A stretch of 64,000 bases of DNA from Gnetum montanum (lineage: Eukaryota; Streptophyta; Gnetopsida; Gnetales; Gnetaceae), in NCBI GenBank assembly GCA_015680685.1, contig MNCI01004768.1, forward strand, positions 32,723-96,722, in the 5' to 3' direction. The position numbers and the translations under genes were made by a program. The notes beneath the pieces were generated by a model. That model was not told the DNA's origin. It saw only the letters and a program-made list of their open reading frames with translations, and ran no database searches. Positions 1-11,343 of the stretch are shown here, piece after piece. Within the stretch, counting starts at the first letter, position 1. Every line of letters starts with the position of its first letter.

Positions 1-532
1 TAATCAAGTCGTACTCGTTCAACTTCTAGGAGTTTAAGGGTGAGAAACTAATCGCAATGAGTAACCGATTTCTTAACTAGCCGTACACACCCGTAGATGC
101 TTGTAGTCAAGTCATACTCACACCGCGCTATGAAAGCAATAAATAACATTAAATAAATAACAAATAAATAAACTAAGTGAATGCTGCAATGATGAAGTAA
201 TCTCGATCTTTATTGGCAGTCATGTGCATGTCCAAGTATGACACACTCGAATAAAGACATCGTACAATTACATTCACCACATTGTGGGCAGACACGGGAA
301 AGATTTTAACTCTGGAGGGATCAAACTGCCAAAGCTTCGCTACTTAAAACTAGGATCCCCAACAAGGGAGAGCCGCCTCTTATTTATAGACATGGCAACG
401 GACTGCGATATCGCGTACGCGATATCGTAGGGAAAGATGCGATATCGCGTACGTGATATCACGGGGGATGCGATATCGCGTTGGCTGCAATATCACATAC
501 GCGATATCGCAGCTTGTGCGAACTACGTCTCA
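1..532 (-). repeat. Partial LTR, Athila-like lineage, cut by window start
   Basis: Read on the minus strand this resembles the LTR-F piece at 14440-14610: both share CTTTATTC, then TACTTGGA, then CAATAAAGAT, GAGATT and CATCATTGCA in the same order. It would start with TGAGACGTAG at 532 and run out of the window at 1. A minus-strand TATA box (CTATAAATA, 381-389) lies just downstream of a palindrome cluster. The right edge abuts LINE coding sequence, so the LTR interrupts that LINE. Solo or part of a full element cannot be told. Confidence 0.6.
404..512. repeat. Cluster of GATATC-centred palindromes
   Basis: A perfect 22-bp palindrome lies at 406-427, built as CGATATCG, CGTACG, CGATATCG. Near copies follow at 439-463 (right arm turned to GTGATATCAC), 469-480, and 486-512. 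They sit in the U3 of the minus-strand LTR, about 15-120 bp upstream of its TATA box, so a regulatory role is possible. Confidence 0.75.
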
Positions 533-1340
533 TTAGATAACAAAAGGAAACTTTTTCACAATCTTATCCAACTTGTATTATTATATGGATGTGTTGCTTG
601 GGGACCTTCTCTTTTCACACATAATTGGAAAAAGTTAGAGCATGTTCAAAAATAATTTCTTGTATATGAATTTCAAGTAAAAATGCATATTTTTTAAGAT
701 ATCTTACTTTTAGAAGTAGATTTTACTTCCTCCTGAAGTTAAGGTCCTTTGTCAATTTATTGCTTATACTAAGAAGTTAAGTCACATGGAGGAAGTTAAT
801 TATGCTAAGAAGATAATGAATGCTACACAAGAAAATGAATGGTTGCATCAAAGACAATTATGGCTTTTGTCATAGAATATTGTTATAGAGGATCTTCCTT
901 TAAACAAAAAGCTCATTTGAAAAACTATAAAAGAAAAATTCTTGGTTAAAGTTTGGTCAAACACGTTAGGGGAAAAGCATTTTTCTTTACATTGTGTTAG
1001 AGGAGGTTTGTTATCTAATACTCAACAACATCTATTCTCAACTATTTCTATTCATTTAAGGAATCAAATTACTAGAGTAAGAATGTGCTCTCGTCATCAC
1101 CTTATTAAGATATGTCATTGGATCAATTTACCATGAACAGAGCATATTTGCAGATTATGCAAACAAATTATAAAAGATAAAGGACATATTTTTTCTATTT
1201 TTACTACTCACATTTGATTAAATTATACTATTAATTATAATTTGCTAATTTCCTTCTTTCAAATTGATCCTACCTGTTTGGGGCATTACATTAATGATGC
1301 TTTCAACTTTCTTCAATACTATGTTGAGGAATTATAACTA
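533..1340 (+). pseudogene. 3' fragment of a LINE reverse transcriptase ORF
   Basis: The first ~40 residues (KLF..LIQLVLLYGCVAWG, then W.KLEHVQK) match the segment after the RT catalytic core of many non-LTR retrotransposons, where an LLYG.E.W motif is followed by an ERVQ-like helix. At 1040-1190 the reading LRNQITRVRMCSRHHLIK then CRLCKQ..KDKGHIF resembles the C-terminal LINE zinc-finger-like region (C-x2-C-x7-H). Several stops and shifts break it. The upstream RT and endonuclease are missing because an LTR has inserted at 532/533. The clade is not assigned; it is unlike the RTE copy at 55-61 kb. Confidence 0.6.
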
Positions 1341-1834
1341 TCTAACAATTCCTTTGTGATTTCCTGGATGTGATAAAAATTTCTAGTTTTCATTATAACC
1401 AAAATTTGGTTCTACAATAGCTTTAGAAATTAATGGATTTTCTTTGTCACATAACTTTCTCATATGAGCATTTTTTAGAATTGAACTTAGCCTTTCTTAA
1501 CATCATGTGCTCTAAAAGTTTTTTTATCTAGCTTAGCACTTGGAATTAAGCTCTAGAACCATTTTTTGTTTTATGAAGGCTCAAGCAAAATAGCTTTATC
1601 ACATAAGCATTGTATGGGCTTAAAAAATTTTAATCTAGCTTAACATTTGTAGGACATGATGGAACCAAGCATACCAAAACACGTGCTCTATCAATTTTTA
1701 ATCAACTTAGCCTTGGATGCACACTATTTAAAATCATTAAACCACTAGAACCAAAAGGATTTAGAATAATTTTTTTGGTTCTAATAAAGCTCTCTACCAC
1801 CTATGTAAGAATAAATGACCTATTTTTCATGCAT
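1341..1834. other. Unassigned AT-rich sequence
   Basis: No open frame, recognisable domain or terminal repeat is visible between the LINE fragment and X1. It is probably old transposon tail sequence. Confidence 0.4.
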
Positions 1835-4800
1835 ACTAGTTAATAAAAAGTTTGTTATCTCATTTTGCAACAAGAGAGTTTTTGTAATTTTTTTCAAAGC
1901 TCTTACATACTAGCTTCCAAAGTCCAAAACCTTGCTCCTGTAGCTTCGATTTTTAAAATTCTTAAACCTTGTTAATCCTATAGTGCTCAACATAGTTGTG
2001 AAGGGGTGCATTACATGATACAACTAAAAATTTGAGCCAAAACTTCCTAATGCCCTGAAGATACCGTAAAGGGTAAGTATAAGAGATAATGAGAACCTTA
2101 TAGTTAATCGATCAAACTTAGGCTAGAAAGATTTAGATAATTCTCCTAATGGACCATACCAACTATTTTATGCCATAACAAGTACAAAAATGATAATTAT
2201 GAAAGGTCATAAGTAATTAAAAGATATAACACCTAAGGTGTTTCTTTTTTAAAATTTTTCTAACTCTACAATCATGTTAAGATAAGAATTTGATCTAGCC
2301 AAGGGTATGAGTAAGGTAAATACCTATTAAGAACTAGCATAAACACTTTAATAATTTTAAATCCTTGTTGATTACAAATGGCCCTAGAGAGACCAATAGA
2401 GGAAGTACCTTTCCAACTTGGGAGCAAAAGAACAAGAAGCCATGGAAGACACCAAGTGAGAGAATAAACTTCCCAAGTAGAACACATAGAGTAGGAGGTT
2501 GAACTGGACAACATTCATCAATAGACTCCTACCATAGAGCACTTAGCCCAAGGAGAGATAGAAATTCCACAAGTACCTGAACAAGGATAGCACCTCACAC
2601 TATTACCAAAATGCCTCTAGGCCATATTGGAAAAATCAATCATGTTCATGGTCATCATGGAGATGAGTTTTGGTCCTTTTATAGAATTTTCTCTAGAAGC
2701 TATAAAGATGACACTCCAAGCATCTACCAACAATGGAAAATGGTACCTAGGAGAAATGTACCAAATCTAGCAAAATAAATAGGCCAATGAAATAGTTAAA
2801 ATTGAAGGAGTCTCTATACCTTATTTAGTAGAGGTAATTACCAAGGTTCTCAATATTCCAAATGAGGGAGCAACTGTGACATAGATCTTAATAAGATCTA
2901 ACATTGATGTAAAAATCTTGTAGCTACAAAGAGAATATGGTAAAGGAGACAAAGATTATAGTGAGCTCATGGGAAAAGAAAGGACATATTTTAAAATTGG
3001 CACCTACCACTTGCTTTTGACAAAGAGGATCAATAGGATATCCACTTGTGCAACTAGAGGAAGTGCCATCTTAAAGAAAATTTCAATGCCAACATCATCC
3101 ATCTATTTATCTTCAAGATTCAAATGTGTATTAAGGAAAAGAAGGTAGAAAAGCTAACACTTCCATTCCATTACCTCATTAGGAAGCTATGTAAGCAAGC
3201 TTGAATCCTAGGGGACACCAATGACATCCTTTAAAAGGCCTAGAGTGCTTCTTATGCAAAAATGCTCAAGTCAGTGCCACCAAAAAAGGATCAAGTAGAA
3301 AAATCAGTAGGCACTGAGGGAACTACAAGAACCATACTTACTAGTAGCATTTGAGCTATTGGTCAACAACAACAGGCAGAAACTAGCAATGAACCAAAAG
3401 CTAAATAGCAGCAGCAAAAACAATTTCCACCACTACTATAGGATTATTGACAATCTATGAGCCATTTGTAGCAAATTGTAAAAATAATCAGTTGGGGAAT
3501 AAGGGAGGAAGCTAATTTGTATAAAGTAAGAGAGACCTCTATGAGGTCCACCATATCTATAGACCTAGTTAGTGGGCAAGTGTCATTACAAATAGGACAA
3601 GAGTATGTCTAGGCATAACAAATCTTAGGGAACACTGCATCATTCCAAGTTATGCTAGAACATGAAGGAGCTACAGTTGTTGTTATGTAATACCAAGATG
3701 TAATGGGAGTAGCTAAAGTAATAATAGATCACATTAAAGAATCATTTAGTATTCCTGTTGTATTGTTGACTAATATATCTAGAGTAAGAGATGCTCAAAT
3801 GCTTGTTGGTACCTCAATGAATCCTACAGAACATGAAGACATACTAGATAGACTACTGCAAATAGGATAGGTGATGTAGAATCTTTTCAATATCCATAAT
3901 GATATCACTATAGTTCAATCTGATTGGATAATCATAAAAAGAAAGTTGGTCATGGCTAAAACTAGGGCAAATCATGCAAAAAATGAAGTGCAAAGATTGA
4001 AAGTGGAGCTCATCACCCTTCAAGTTGAAAGAAGAGATCCAATACAATTCATAATGTTAGACGAACTTGAGTAATTCATAACCAACCATGTGAGGCATCT
4101 TATTGACCACAATATGAAAGGAGAAGCTAGTATGGGATGTGTCGGTTGTTGAGGCTCAAACGTATGCACATGTCAAAGCACTCATCACCTTATAGGAAAA
4201 AAAAAGCAATTACCTGCTAATAATACTCGATTGACCAACATCAAAAATCAAAAGAATGTTCTCAAGGAGAGCATCCAATAACTTTGAGAGCAATTGGTTC
4301 ATGTCAACCAAGATATGAGTCACTTAGTTGGAGAAAAAAAAACCCTATTAATCGAAGATGTTCATGCCATTCACCAAAAATCTGCAATTGATATTAATTT
4401 GTAGCAAAATGAGGTCAAGAATCATGAAACACTAAAGAAGCATTTCAGGGACCAGGAGGGCATGTACAAACACATAAATGACAAAGATATCCAGATGGAA
4501 AAGAACAAAATTAGTTCAATTTCGAGATAAAATACTAATTAGTAGTCCATTCTAAATAGCCTTGCTCATGTGTCTTAGGCTGAAGTAAAGAATAAAGACT
4601 TGTAGATCAAAGATTTGATAGAATACATGGGATTAGCAAACCTTGAGTATGGTAATCTAGCCATGTTAATAGTAAACAAGCCCAAGAATAAAATAGAACA
4701 AAAAATAGCACCAGTCTATGTAATGTATGAGAAGTAATTTTCTCATAAAAAGATGCCCTACAACAGTTACATGTTGCAAATTCTAAACTTGAGATCCTCA

Positions 4801-5341
4801 AAGATAGCTACCAAGGCTAGAAGGATGTAGTAGCTAACCTGGCACATTGAATGTTAGATTATCAAGAGTTAAGAAAGATGACTAGAGATTTTTTGATGAG
4901 GTAAGGTAGCAGTTTGTAGCATGGTATGTAAAGGCCAATCAAATGTTTCTATAGTTGCCATGTTCATGGGATGTACCTGCTCCATCCAACATTGCACAAC
5001 AAGCATGGATAGTACCAAACCTAAGGATAGCAAAAGAAAGACTTCAAGCACTCCTTAACAGATATCAATTCGAAAAGCCTAATGAAAAAGTGAAGTAACC
5101 AATGGAAGAGCCACCACCACCAAGAACATGGGCTACATTGAGCTATTCGAATTTATTATTTTGTTTTGTTTCATCTTGTCATGTAATTGTGTCATATTTT
5201 ACAAATACATCATTGTGGTATTCTAAGTTATGTAAATACTTAGTTAGTCATATACAGACAAATCTACCTCCTAATTTTTTAAGGGATTCTATACTCATTT
5301 TTCTAAACTCGAGGATGCATTTCTAGTTAGTCGTTGGGGTA
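1835..5341 (+). mobile_element. Degenerate retroelement X, copy 1 (X1)
   Basis: This stretch is a diverged duplicate of 47870-50873; similarity begins near TCATTTTG.AACAAGAGAG and runs about 3 kb in the same order. It carries a broken gag-like coding region (next entry). Its right end reads CTCGAGGATGCATTTC then GTTGGGGTA just before LTR-F. The same arrangement precedes the 3' LTRs of D (33965-33994) and E (44828-44860), so it looks like a polypurine tract and X1 may be the 3' part of an element whose 3' LTR is LTR-F. No RT or integrase is visible. The left end is not defined. Confidence 0.6.
2385..5097 (+). pseudogene. Broken gag-like protein with plant-transposon domain and coiled coil (X1)
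   Basis: Reading through stops gives a long hydrophilic protein. Around 2930-3240 the pattern YFKIGTYHLLLTKRIN..S followed by AIL and later HFHSITSLG resembles the 'putative plant transposon protein' domain (Pfam PF20167), whose usual pattern is LLP..H....RA.L.Y.I..G..I and then FP.LI..LC...GV. The X2 copy keeps this last part better (FPCLIRKLCNQVGI, near 49210). Downstream (3950-4700) the sequence is rich in Lys, Glu, Gln and Leu, consistent with coiled coil, and it ends in a Pro-rich stretch (EEPPPPRTW) near 5105. Stops are mostly TAG. It is not functional; assignment as retroelement gag is inference. Confidence 0.5.
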
Positions 5342-5524
5342 TGACAAACTCAATTGTTATTGTAAAGTGATATCATATCTATGATATCATAGAAATGATG
5401 TTGTAACCCATGTATATCATCATTAGTGTGATGCTCAAGATGTGTGCAATCCTATAAATATTGACACTTGGATGCACAATTTGATAACTTTTCATTACAA
5501 ACTTTCCCGCACTCTTAAAGTTTT
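5342..5524 (+). repeat. LTR-F, left part, split by a later insertion
   Basis: Starts TGACAAACTC after GTTGGGGTA. U3 contains GTGATATCAT and ATGATATCAT palindromes (5368-5392) and a TATA box CCTATAAATATTG at 5451-5463. It resumes at 14440; joined, it measures about 868 bp, like the D and E LTRs (762-870 bp). The last five bases (GTTTT, 5520-5524) are the target duplication of the inserted element. It may serve as 3' LTR for X1 and as 5' LTR for F. Confidence 0.75.
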
Positions 5525-5976
5525 TGTTGGCACATTTGACCATTTCATGGAACAGTTGGACTATCTTATCAAAAATTGGAAATTTAGAAGTAAACATGTA
5601 GCTTTAAGGTTATGGGTTGATGGATGTTTTAGAGAAGTTATTCACTGATGTTAAGACCTACGAAATTAAAGTGTCAAATTATTTCTTCGTTGGAGATCAG
5701 AAGATAGTATAATAGCAGACAAATTGATAGGAGGAAGAAGAGGAAACATGGTTATTTAAAGACAACAACATGTGCAATTCACTATGTTACAAGGCAAGGC
5801 AATGATTCAAGGTCAAGCTAGGAAAAATATGCACAAAACATTGATCTAAAAGCCAACAGTGGATATTAGAACTTTGAAGTATGAAAAGGGCATTTGACTG
5901 ATTGAAGCATGTCAAAATTGTGCAAACTATATTTTCTAATAATATAAAATTTAAAGATTTGTTGGATAGAGCTCTT

Positions 5977-6700
5977 AGATGTGAAGAGGTTTGGAGGTAC
6001 TGGAGAATATCAAAGTGGAGAAGGTCAGACACGCCATTTCTACCATTCATGTCAGCCGTGGTGGGCTGATCAACCTACTGGTTGAAATGTCGATGTTGCT
6101 GGTCACAGGATTGGGCTGCAGGAGTTCCAGGAGATGATCACGTAGCTATTTATGCTCAATGGTGTGTTGAATCTTGGCAATTTTATTTCCATGCTTTAGT
6201 TGTTTGATTTTCAGGGCTATGTCTGCTGCATAAAAAAGGTGAGTAAGAAGCTGAATGTACGCGTGGGCAAGGTAGTAGATGAACACTAGAAGCATATGCA
6301 GAGCACAAAAAAGTACACTTCTCAAGATCTAGTGTATGCTCTCCTGCAACTGGCAGATGATCCACAAATTGGCCTCAACCGGACAAGGGTAAAGGCTTAC
6401 ATGTAGGAAATCATCACCGGCGGAACCAAAAGCTCTGCAACTCTCATGGAATGGGGACTCACAGGGTTTCTCTGTAGTCTCGCATTAATGGAATGAGCCA
6501 AAGCGGAACTTGATTCAGTAGTAGGTCGTAATCAATGGAATCAGATATCCCGAATGTACCCTTCCTTGTGAGGATCGTGAAAGAAAAAACGTGTTTCCAT
6601 CCAGTGGCGTTGTTGCTGGTTATACGCTTAACCAGGGAGACCTGCACCATTAACGATTACCATTCTGGTGGGCATTGGAATTATGATGAATGTTTATCCA
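5977..6700 (+). pseudogene. Captured cytochrome P450 fragment (5' LTR copy)
   Basis: Same fragment as in the 3' LTR (11797-12520) but with extra stops, such as TAG or TGA where the sister copy has Trp, Glu or Gln. Readable parts are EFQEMIT..FMLNGVLNLGNF and FDFQGYV.CIKKVSKKLNV in the helix F/G region, the I-helix IITGGTKSSAT.MEWGL (6408-6464), and the K-helix stretch ESDIPNVPFLVRIVKEKTC with FHPVALLLVIRLTRETCTIN (6535-6655). These match CYP71-clan (A-type) plant P450s. The Arg of the conserved E-x-x-R motif is Cys (KEKTC; normally KETLR). The heme-binding C-terminal part is absent, so it cannot encode an enzyme. Confidence 0.82.
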
Positions 6701-7150
6701 CAAAGATGAGGGTAACATCAACACGTAACCTCCTTCGGTTAAATCAAGCCAGAGCCGATGCTACTACCAATGGCTATTGTTTCGATGGTGCCATTAGTAA
6801 AAATGGAGACGACATTGTTCTAGATGTTAAACGCAACTACAACTGCTTGTTTTGCTATTATGTATGTTGTTTAAAATAATGTGAGAAATTCAAGGAAGAA
6901 GAGATAGAGAAATAGAGGACATAACCACCATAAGCTCTACATCAAGGATACCCTTGGTTTCACAGTGGCAAGTGTTACGGATTATGGATACGACTATTTT
7001 AAGAAAGGTTCCCTTAACCATTATCCAAAACTATAACATAGAAAAATTAAATTAAAATTAATTAATTAATACATGCATAGTGTTAGATATACTTTGACAA
7101 TATTGCATTGAAAAAGAGAAAAGAAATTTTTGGGATATTTGTGTAACATC

Positions 7151-7163
7151 CTATATAAAGGGG
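7151..7163 (+). promoter_or_regulatory. Candidate LTR TATA box (5' LTR)
   Basis: CTATATAAAGGGG is kept in the 3' LTR at 12970-12982. It is a better match to the plant TATA consensus than the second box near 7399. Which is used is unknown. Confidence 0.5.
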
Positions 7164-8628
7164 ACATTTAGTTAGTATCCATTTTATTCCTAAATTCCAT
7201 GATAATTGTAGCTAAGGTTAAATTACCAAAAAACACATGCCAATGTTAGCATGATTTTCTCCTAACTTTATGTATAAGTTACAAATTCCTAACTTGTTGG
7301 GCAAGGAATATCTCCTAACTTGCTGGGCAAGTTATAACTTCCTTACTTGGGAGAGAAGTTAGCCAAGATATTTTGGAATATGTAACTACCCATAAGACCC
7401 TATAAAAATGCTTCAGGGGTTAGAAGAAAAAGGGGACACTACTGGATCACACTCTTGGAGACTTTGGGTCTTGAAGGAGCATTTGTAAAGAAGACATTGT
7501 GAAAGATTGCTTGTAAGATGACTTGCTAAAGACAACATTTCAGCCTCTTTGTCATAGTCCTATGAGTTATGTTTATGGTTATTTTGTTTAAATTGTTTAG
7601 TTAGTGGTTTATATGGTATCATGCTTGGCAAGTAATTTTGGGATTTTTAGATTGCTCTTATTATTCTTGTTGCATGATAGAAAATTTCTATTAAAATGTT
7701 TCCATAGAAGAGCTCGTGTTTAAAACCCTTAAGAGGATTTTAGTAGTGAATTTTATTATTGTGCAATGTATAAGAACTGCTATTGATATTGTTGTAAAAG
7801 AGCCTCTGCTTATAGTCAAGCAATTGAATGATTCAATAGTGAAGAGGTTTCAGAAAATCTTCGATATTTTGATAGGACCAAAATAGCTTCTTTTATTTTT
7901 AAAGTAAATCTCCATGGTATTTCAATCAGAAATTGTCAATTCTTTTGAAGGTTCTATTGAATGCAATTGTTAACATCCATTATCTAGCCAAAATAGAGTT
8001 TAGTACGTGATAGTTTACGCAGTAATTTTCTGGGTAGCATAGTAGGATTGTCTTGAAGAAATTGCTTATTTAAGCCTTGGAAGTTTGAAAAATTCGTAGT
8101 TATTGAATTTGGGATAGCTTTATTGCAAAGTGTTTACTCGTATCATTTTACCTTGTTTAAATATTTGAGATCTTTACACAAATTTCCTTTCTTTTTCTCT
8201 TCTTTCTATTTCCATTGAATCTCGCTCTATTTCTAGTTTTCTTGTGGAACTATCTCTTGCTTTGGGGAAATTTAGAAGTAGATTCGCAGAGTTGTGCTCA
8301 AATGTTTTTGCAAAACTTTATTTGTTACAAGTAGGTATTATAAGGATCGCATAGACTAGGCAATTGAATAGAATAAGAACTCCCAAAAACTCACAGTACT
8401 TGGCAAAGTTGGCTGAATCTCTTTAAGATAAGTCATTTGTAGTTTTACACACAATCCAATCATTTCATTTTTTATAACCATACACCGCAACAGCACACAC
8501 ACATACTCACATTAACTACTGAGTCTATTTGGAGGTATCTGGGTCTTGGTGTTGCCAGAAGACTAGCAAGCACCTAAATCCTATTCAAAGACACTTATTG
8601 GTGGTCGCATCCCAAATGGTCGCCAACA

Positions 8629-8653
8629 GTTCTTTTGGCGCTAGAAGGAGAGC
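8629..8653 (+). other. Candidate primer-binding site
   Basis: Directly after the 5' LTR comes GTTC, then TTTTGGCGCTAGAAGGAG. The position and the TGGCGC start fit a tRNA 3'-end complement as used by plant gypsy elements. I cannot name the tRNA with certainty. Confidence 0.55.
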
Positions 8654-8753
8654 TGAAAATTTAGTGTCTAAGTTCATAAGCCTTAAAATTTTATCATATC
8701 AACCATTCTTTGTTACTATAAATGCTTAGGAAATTAAATACTATTTTTAGTTC

Positions 8754-9730
8754 ATGATCAAAAAGATTGATAGTTTGGAAAAGTTAAAAGTTTCAAAAGA
8801 TATTCTTGATTCTAAGACTGATTCTTCATCAGAAGAAGAACAAAAGAAAGTTTCTGAATTGGGAACAAGTAGTGGAGTGAAAACTAGAAGATCAAGAAGA
8901 TCACCCATTATCTCTGGTTTGTCAATTCGTAAGAGAAGATCTAGAAAGTCTAAGAGTTCAACATTTCAAAGGAATAGGATGGCAAATCCTTGGCAAGGAG
9001 TTACACCATTAGGATTTCAAAATTACAATGATATTCCTAAGGTAGTTTACAAATATTTGCCTGAGCCTTTCATTCCTGGAAAAGCTTATTTAGCTGAAGA
9101 ATATATTCACATGTTTGAGTTAGCTTTAGCTCATGCAAATATTCAACATCAAGATCAAGCTTGTAGGTTGTTTGTATCAAATCTAAAGGATATGGCTCAG
9201 ATTTGGTATTCGAACTTACCAAGTAATAGTATTACAAGTTGGGATGACATGAAGAATCTTTTCTTAGCCCAGTTTGGTAATCAATTAGATCAACAACAAC
9301 TATACTATGGGCTGATACAAGCTAAGCAAGGAGTTAAAGAGTCAATTAGAGATTTTAACATCAAGTTTCAACGAATTTGTGGACTCTTCCAAAGACAATA
9401 TAGACCATCAGAAGAAATGCTTAAAGAAACTTATCTTAAGGCTGTCAACCCCAACATTTCAATTTGGTTAAGGAGAACTCCAAACTTAACTACACTAAAT
9501 GACTACTTTAGTGAAGCTATACAGTTAGAAAAATAGTTGAACTTGAATCCTGAAGAAAATATTGCAATTCAAAAAAGAGAAGAAAGAGTTATGATTCCTA
9601 TGTAAGATTTTGCTCAATTTAAAGCTTTACCAGGTCCATCTCATGTTAAGATAGAGCAAGAACATGAAAGAGTAGAATCTGAAAAAGGACAATTAATGAG
9701 AGATATCTCTAACAAAATAGTAAACTTGAA
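8754..9730 (+). pseudogene. Retrotransposon gag (capsid) of the P450-bearing element
   Basis: An open stretch of 260 codons from ATG 8754 has a basic, Ser-rich N-terminus (~70 residues, RRSRRSP, RKRRSRKSKS). A retrotransposon gag domain (Pfam PF03732 type) follows: Y.PEPFIPGKAYLAEEYIHM near residue 105, A..FVSNLKDMAQIWYSNLP, then SWDDMKNLFLAQFGN and L...KQGVKESIRDFNIKF. It ends at TAG 9537, but the frame reads on (LNLNPEENIAIQKREERV) to about 9715, where a 1-nt shift moves it to the next frame (EKALERVNINEERK). Gag would form the virus-like particle that packages element RNA. Among the retroelement ORFs here this is the best preserved. Confidence 0.85.
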
Positions 9731-9736
9731 AAGGCT

Positions 9737-11137
9737 TTGGAAAGAGTTAATATTAATGAAGAAAGGAAAAATAGAAAGCATAAACATCAAGACACTAAGT
9801 TAGTAGAAGATGAAGATGAAAGTGACCTTATTGTGTCCAAATTTTTTGATATTGAATCTGATAATGAGTTATCTAGTGTTCATTATGCAAGTAAATCTTC
9901 TAGCAGTGGATCTAGCAATACTTCTTCTCTATCAAGTTCTAAAGAAGATATGTCTTCAGATGAAGAATGTAATAATAATGAGGAAAATGGATATAGTCTT
10001 TGATCTAAGGAAAGATTAACTACTTCTAGACCCCCAAATGTTATTACTGATCCATCTACTAAGAGAAAAGCTTTTGAGCCAAATAGAAGAGATAAGAATA
10101 AAGGTAAAGACAATCAAGTAGAGCAAAGCACTCCAAATTAGTCTTTTAATAAATGGATAAAGAAACCAAGCTTTATTGCTAATGGAGAGTATGATTTTAT
10201 TGAAGACCTCAAACATGTCAAGGCCAGTATTAGCTTTTATCAGTTGCTTCAAATAGGAGATCAACAAAGAAAGGCTTTAGAGTTCATTAAAGGTAAAAGG
10301 AGAGTTAGAGAATCAGAGTTAAGTTATGTGTCTAATAATGATGAGAAATTAAAGACCTCATATGATAAGGAGGCTCCTCCTTTCCTTTTGATAATGAAAT
10401 TAAAGGATAAATACTTACACAATTGTTTGATTGATTTTAGAGCTACGTCTACTATAATGTCGTTGTCTATATGTAAGAAACTTGGTTTGATTTCTGAAAA
10501 ATAGAATAAAAAGATTGTTCAAGTGGATAAAAGTAGAGTGAAGATTTTGGGTCAATTACCAAATGTCCTATTGGAAATTTCTTATAAACCTCGTGTCAAA
10601 AGTAGAGTAACTATTTAAGTGGCAGATATACCAGATTCACATAGTCTCTTATTGAGTAGAAGTTGGAGCAAGAATTTCTCAGGTTACATATCAATAGATT
10701 ATTCTCACATGTGGCTACCTTGGAAAGGAGAACCAAATCAAATATACATCTATAGTGAACCTTTGATGATTGATAACATTACTTCAAATGGAAAAAGTAA
10801 AATGGTTGAAAAAGGAGGTGTCGAAAACAAAATTTGTACACTCCAAGAAAATTATAGTTTTGAAAAAGAACCAATCAATGAAGATTCATGGGAAGAAGCC
10901 TTTGTGTCCCAAGAAAAAGAAGAAGGACCCAATTGGGAAAAAAATAAGAATTCATCTGAGAAAGAAGATGAGAGGATTGCTAAAGAAAAAGCTCAAAAAG
11001 ATCAAGTTGAAAGCTCTAGCAAGCCAGAAAATAATAGAATAGCACTCATCACCTCAGAGATTGCTTATGAGAAGGTTAGAGATATGAGGATTCCTACCAG
11101 AGTAACCCTCACCATTCTCTTCCCATCTCAAGAATAG
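9737..11137 (+). pseudogene. Gag tail and decayed aspartic protease region
   Basis: One frame with stops at 10004, 10139, 10502 and 10616. It begins with an acidic, Ser-rich gag tail (SSSSGSSNTSSLSSSKEDMS) and reaches a retropepsin-like part at 10370-10490: PPFLLIMKLKDKYLHNCLID followed by STIMSLSICKKLGL. The active-site D-S/T-G has become D-F-R, so the protease is dead. After it comes VADIPDSHSLLLSRSWSKNF, matching the usual region where the second protease half reads LLGR.W. The last ~110 residues are Lys/Glu-rich. No RT follows: the purine tract and 3' LTR begin about 190 bp later. Confidence 0.7.
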
Positions 11138-11329
11138 TCCATGAATAAAGGACCTAATAATGTACAATTTGTTGTTTTTTTTCTTAGGAATGAGGTTTTT
11201 ATATCATCAAACCTTATGTTTGATGGAAATTTTTCCTCCAAAAATATTTTTTTTAGCTGTAAAAATTCAATAAAAGTTTCAGTACAGTTTAGTTTTAAAA
11301 AGGGCTTGCATAAATTTTTTTGAGCTTTT

Positions 11330-11343
11330 AAAGGGGGTAGAAG
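11330..11343 (+). other. Polypurine tract
   Basis: AAAGGGGGTAGAAG ends exactly at the base before the 3' LTR (TGTTGGCACA), the expected place for plus-strand DNA priming. Confidence 0.85.

Larger units (their letters stand above)
5525..8628 (+). repeat. 5' LTR (3.1 kb) of the P450-bearing element
   Basis: TG...CA ends with inverted TGTTGGC/GCCAACA. It carries a P450 fragment at 5977-6700. Two TATA-like boxes follow: CTATATAAAGGGG at 7151-7163 and CCTATAAAAATGC at 7399-7411, either of which could start the element's transcript. Between them (7256-7375) short variants of CTAACTTGTTGGGCAAG repeat several times. The rest of U5 is AT-rich without recognisable coding. Confidence 0.93.

Noticed and set aside
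404-512. CRISPR-like array
   Set aside because: Irregular spacing, palindromic units without unique spacers, and a plant nuclear context.
437-655. 72-codon ORF starting in the palindromes
   Set aside because: Chance fusion of LTR sequence with the LINE RT fragment; only the part after 533 is meaningful.
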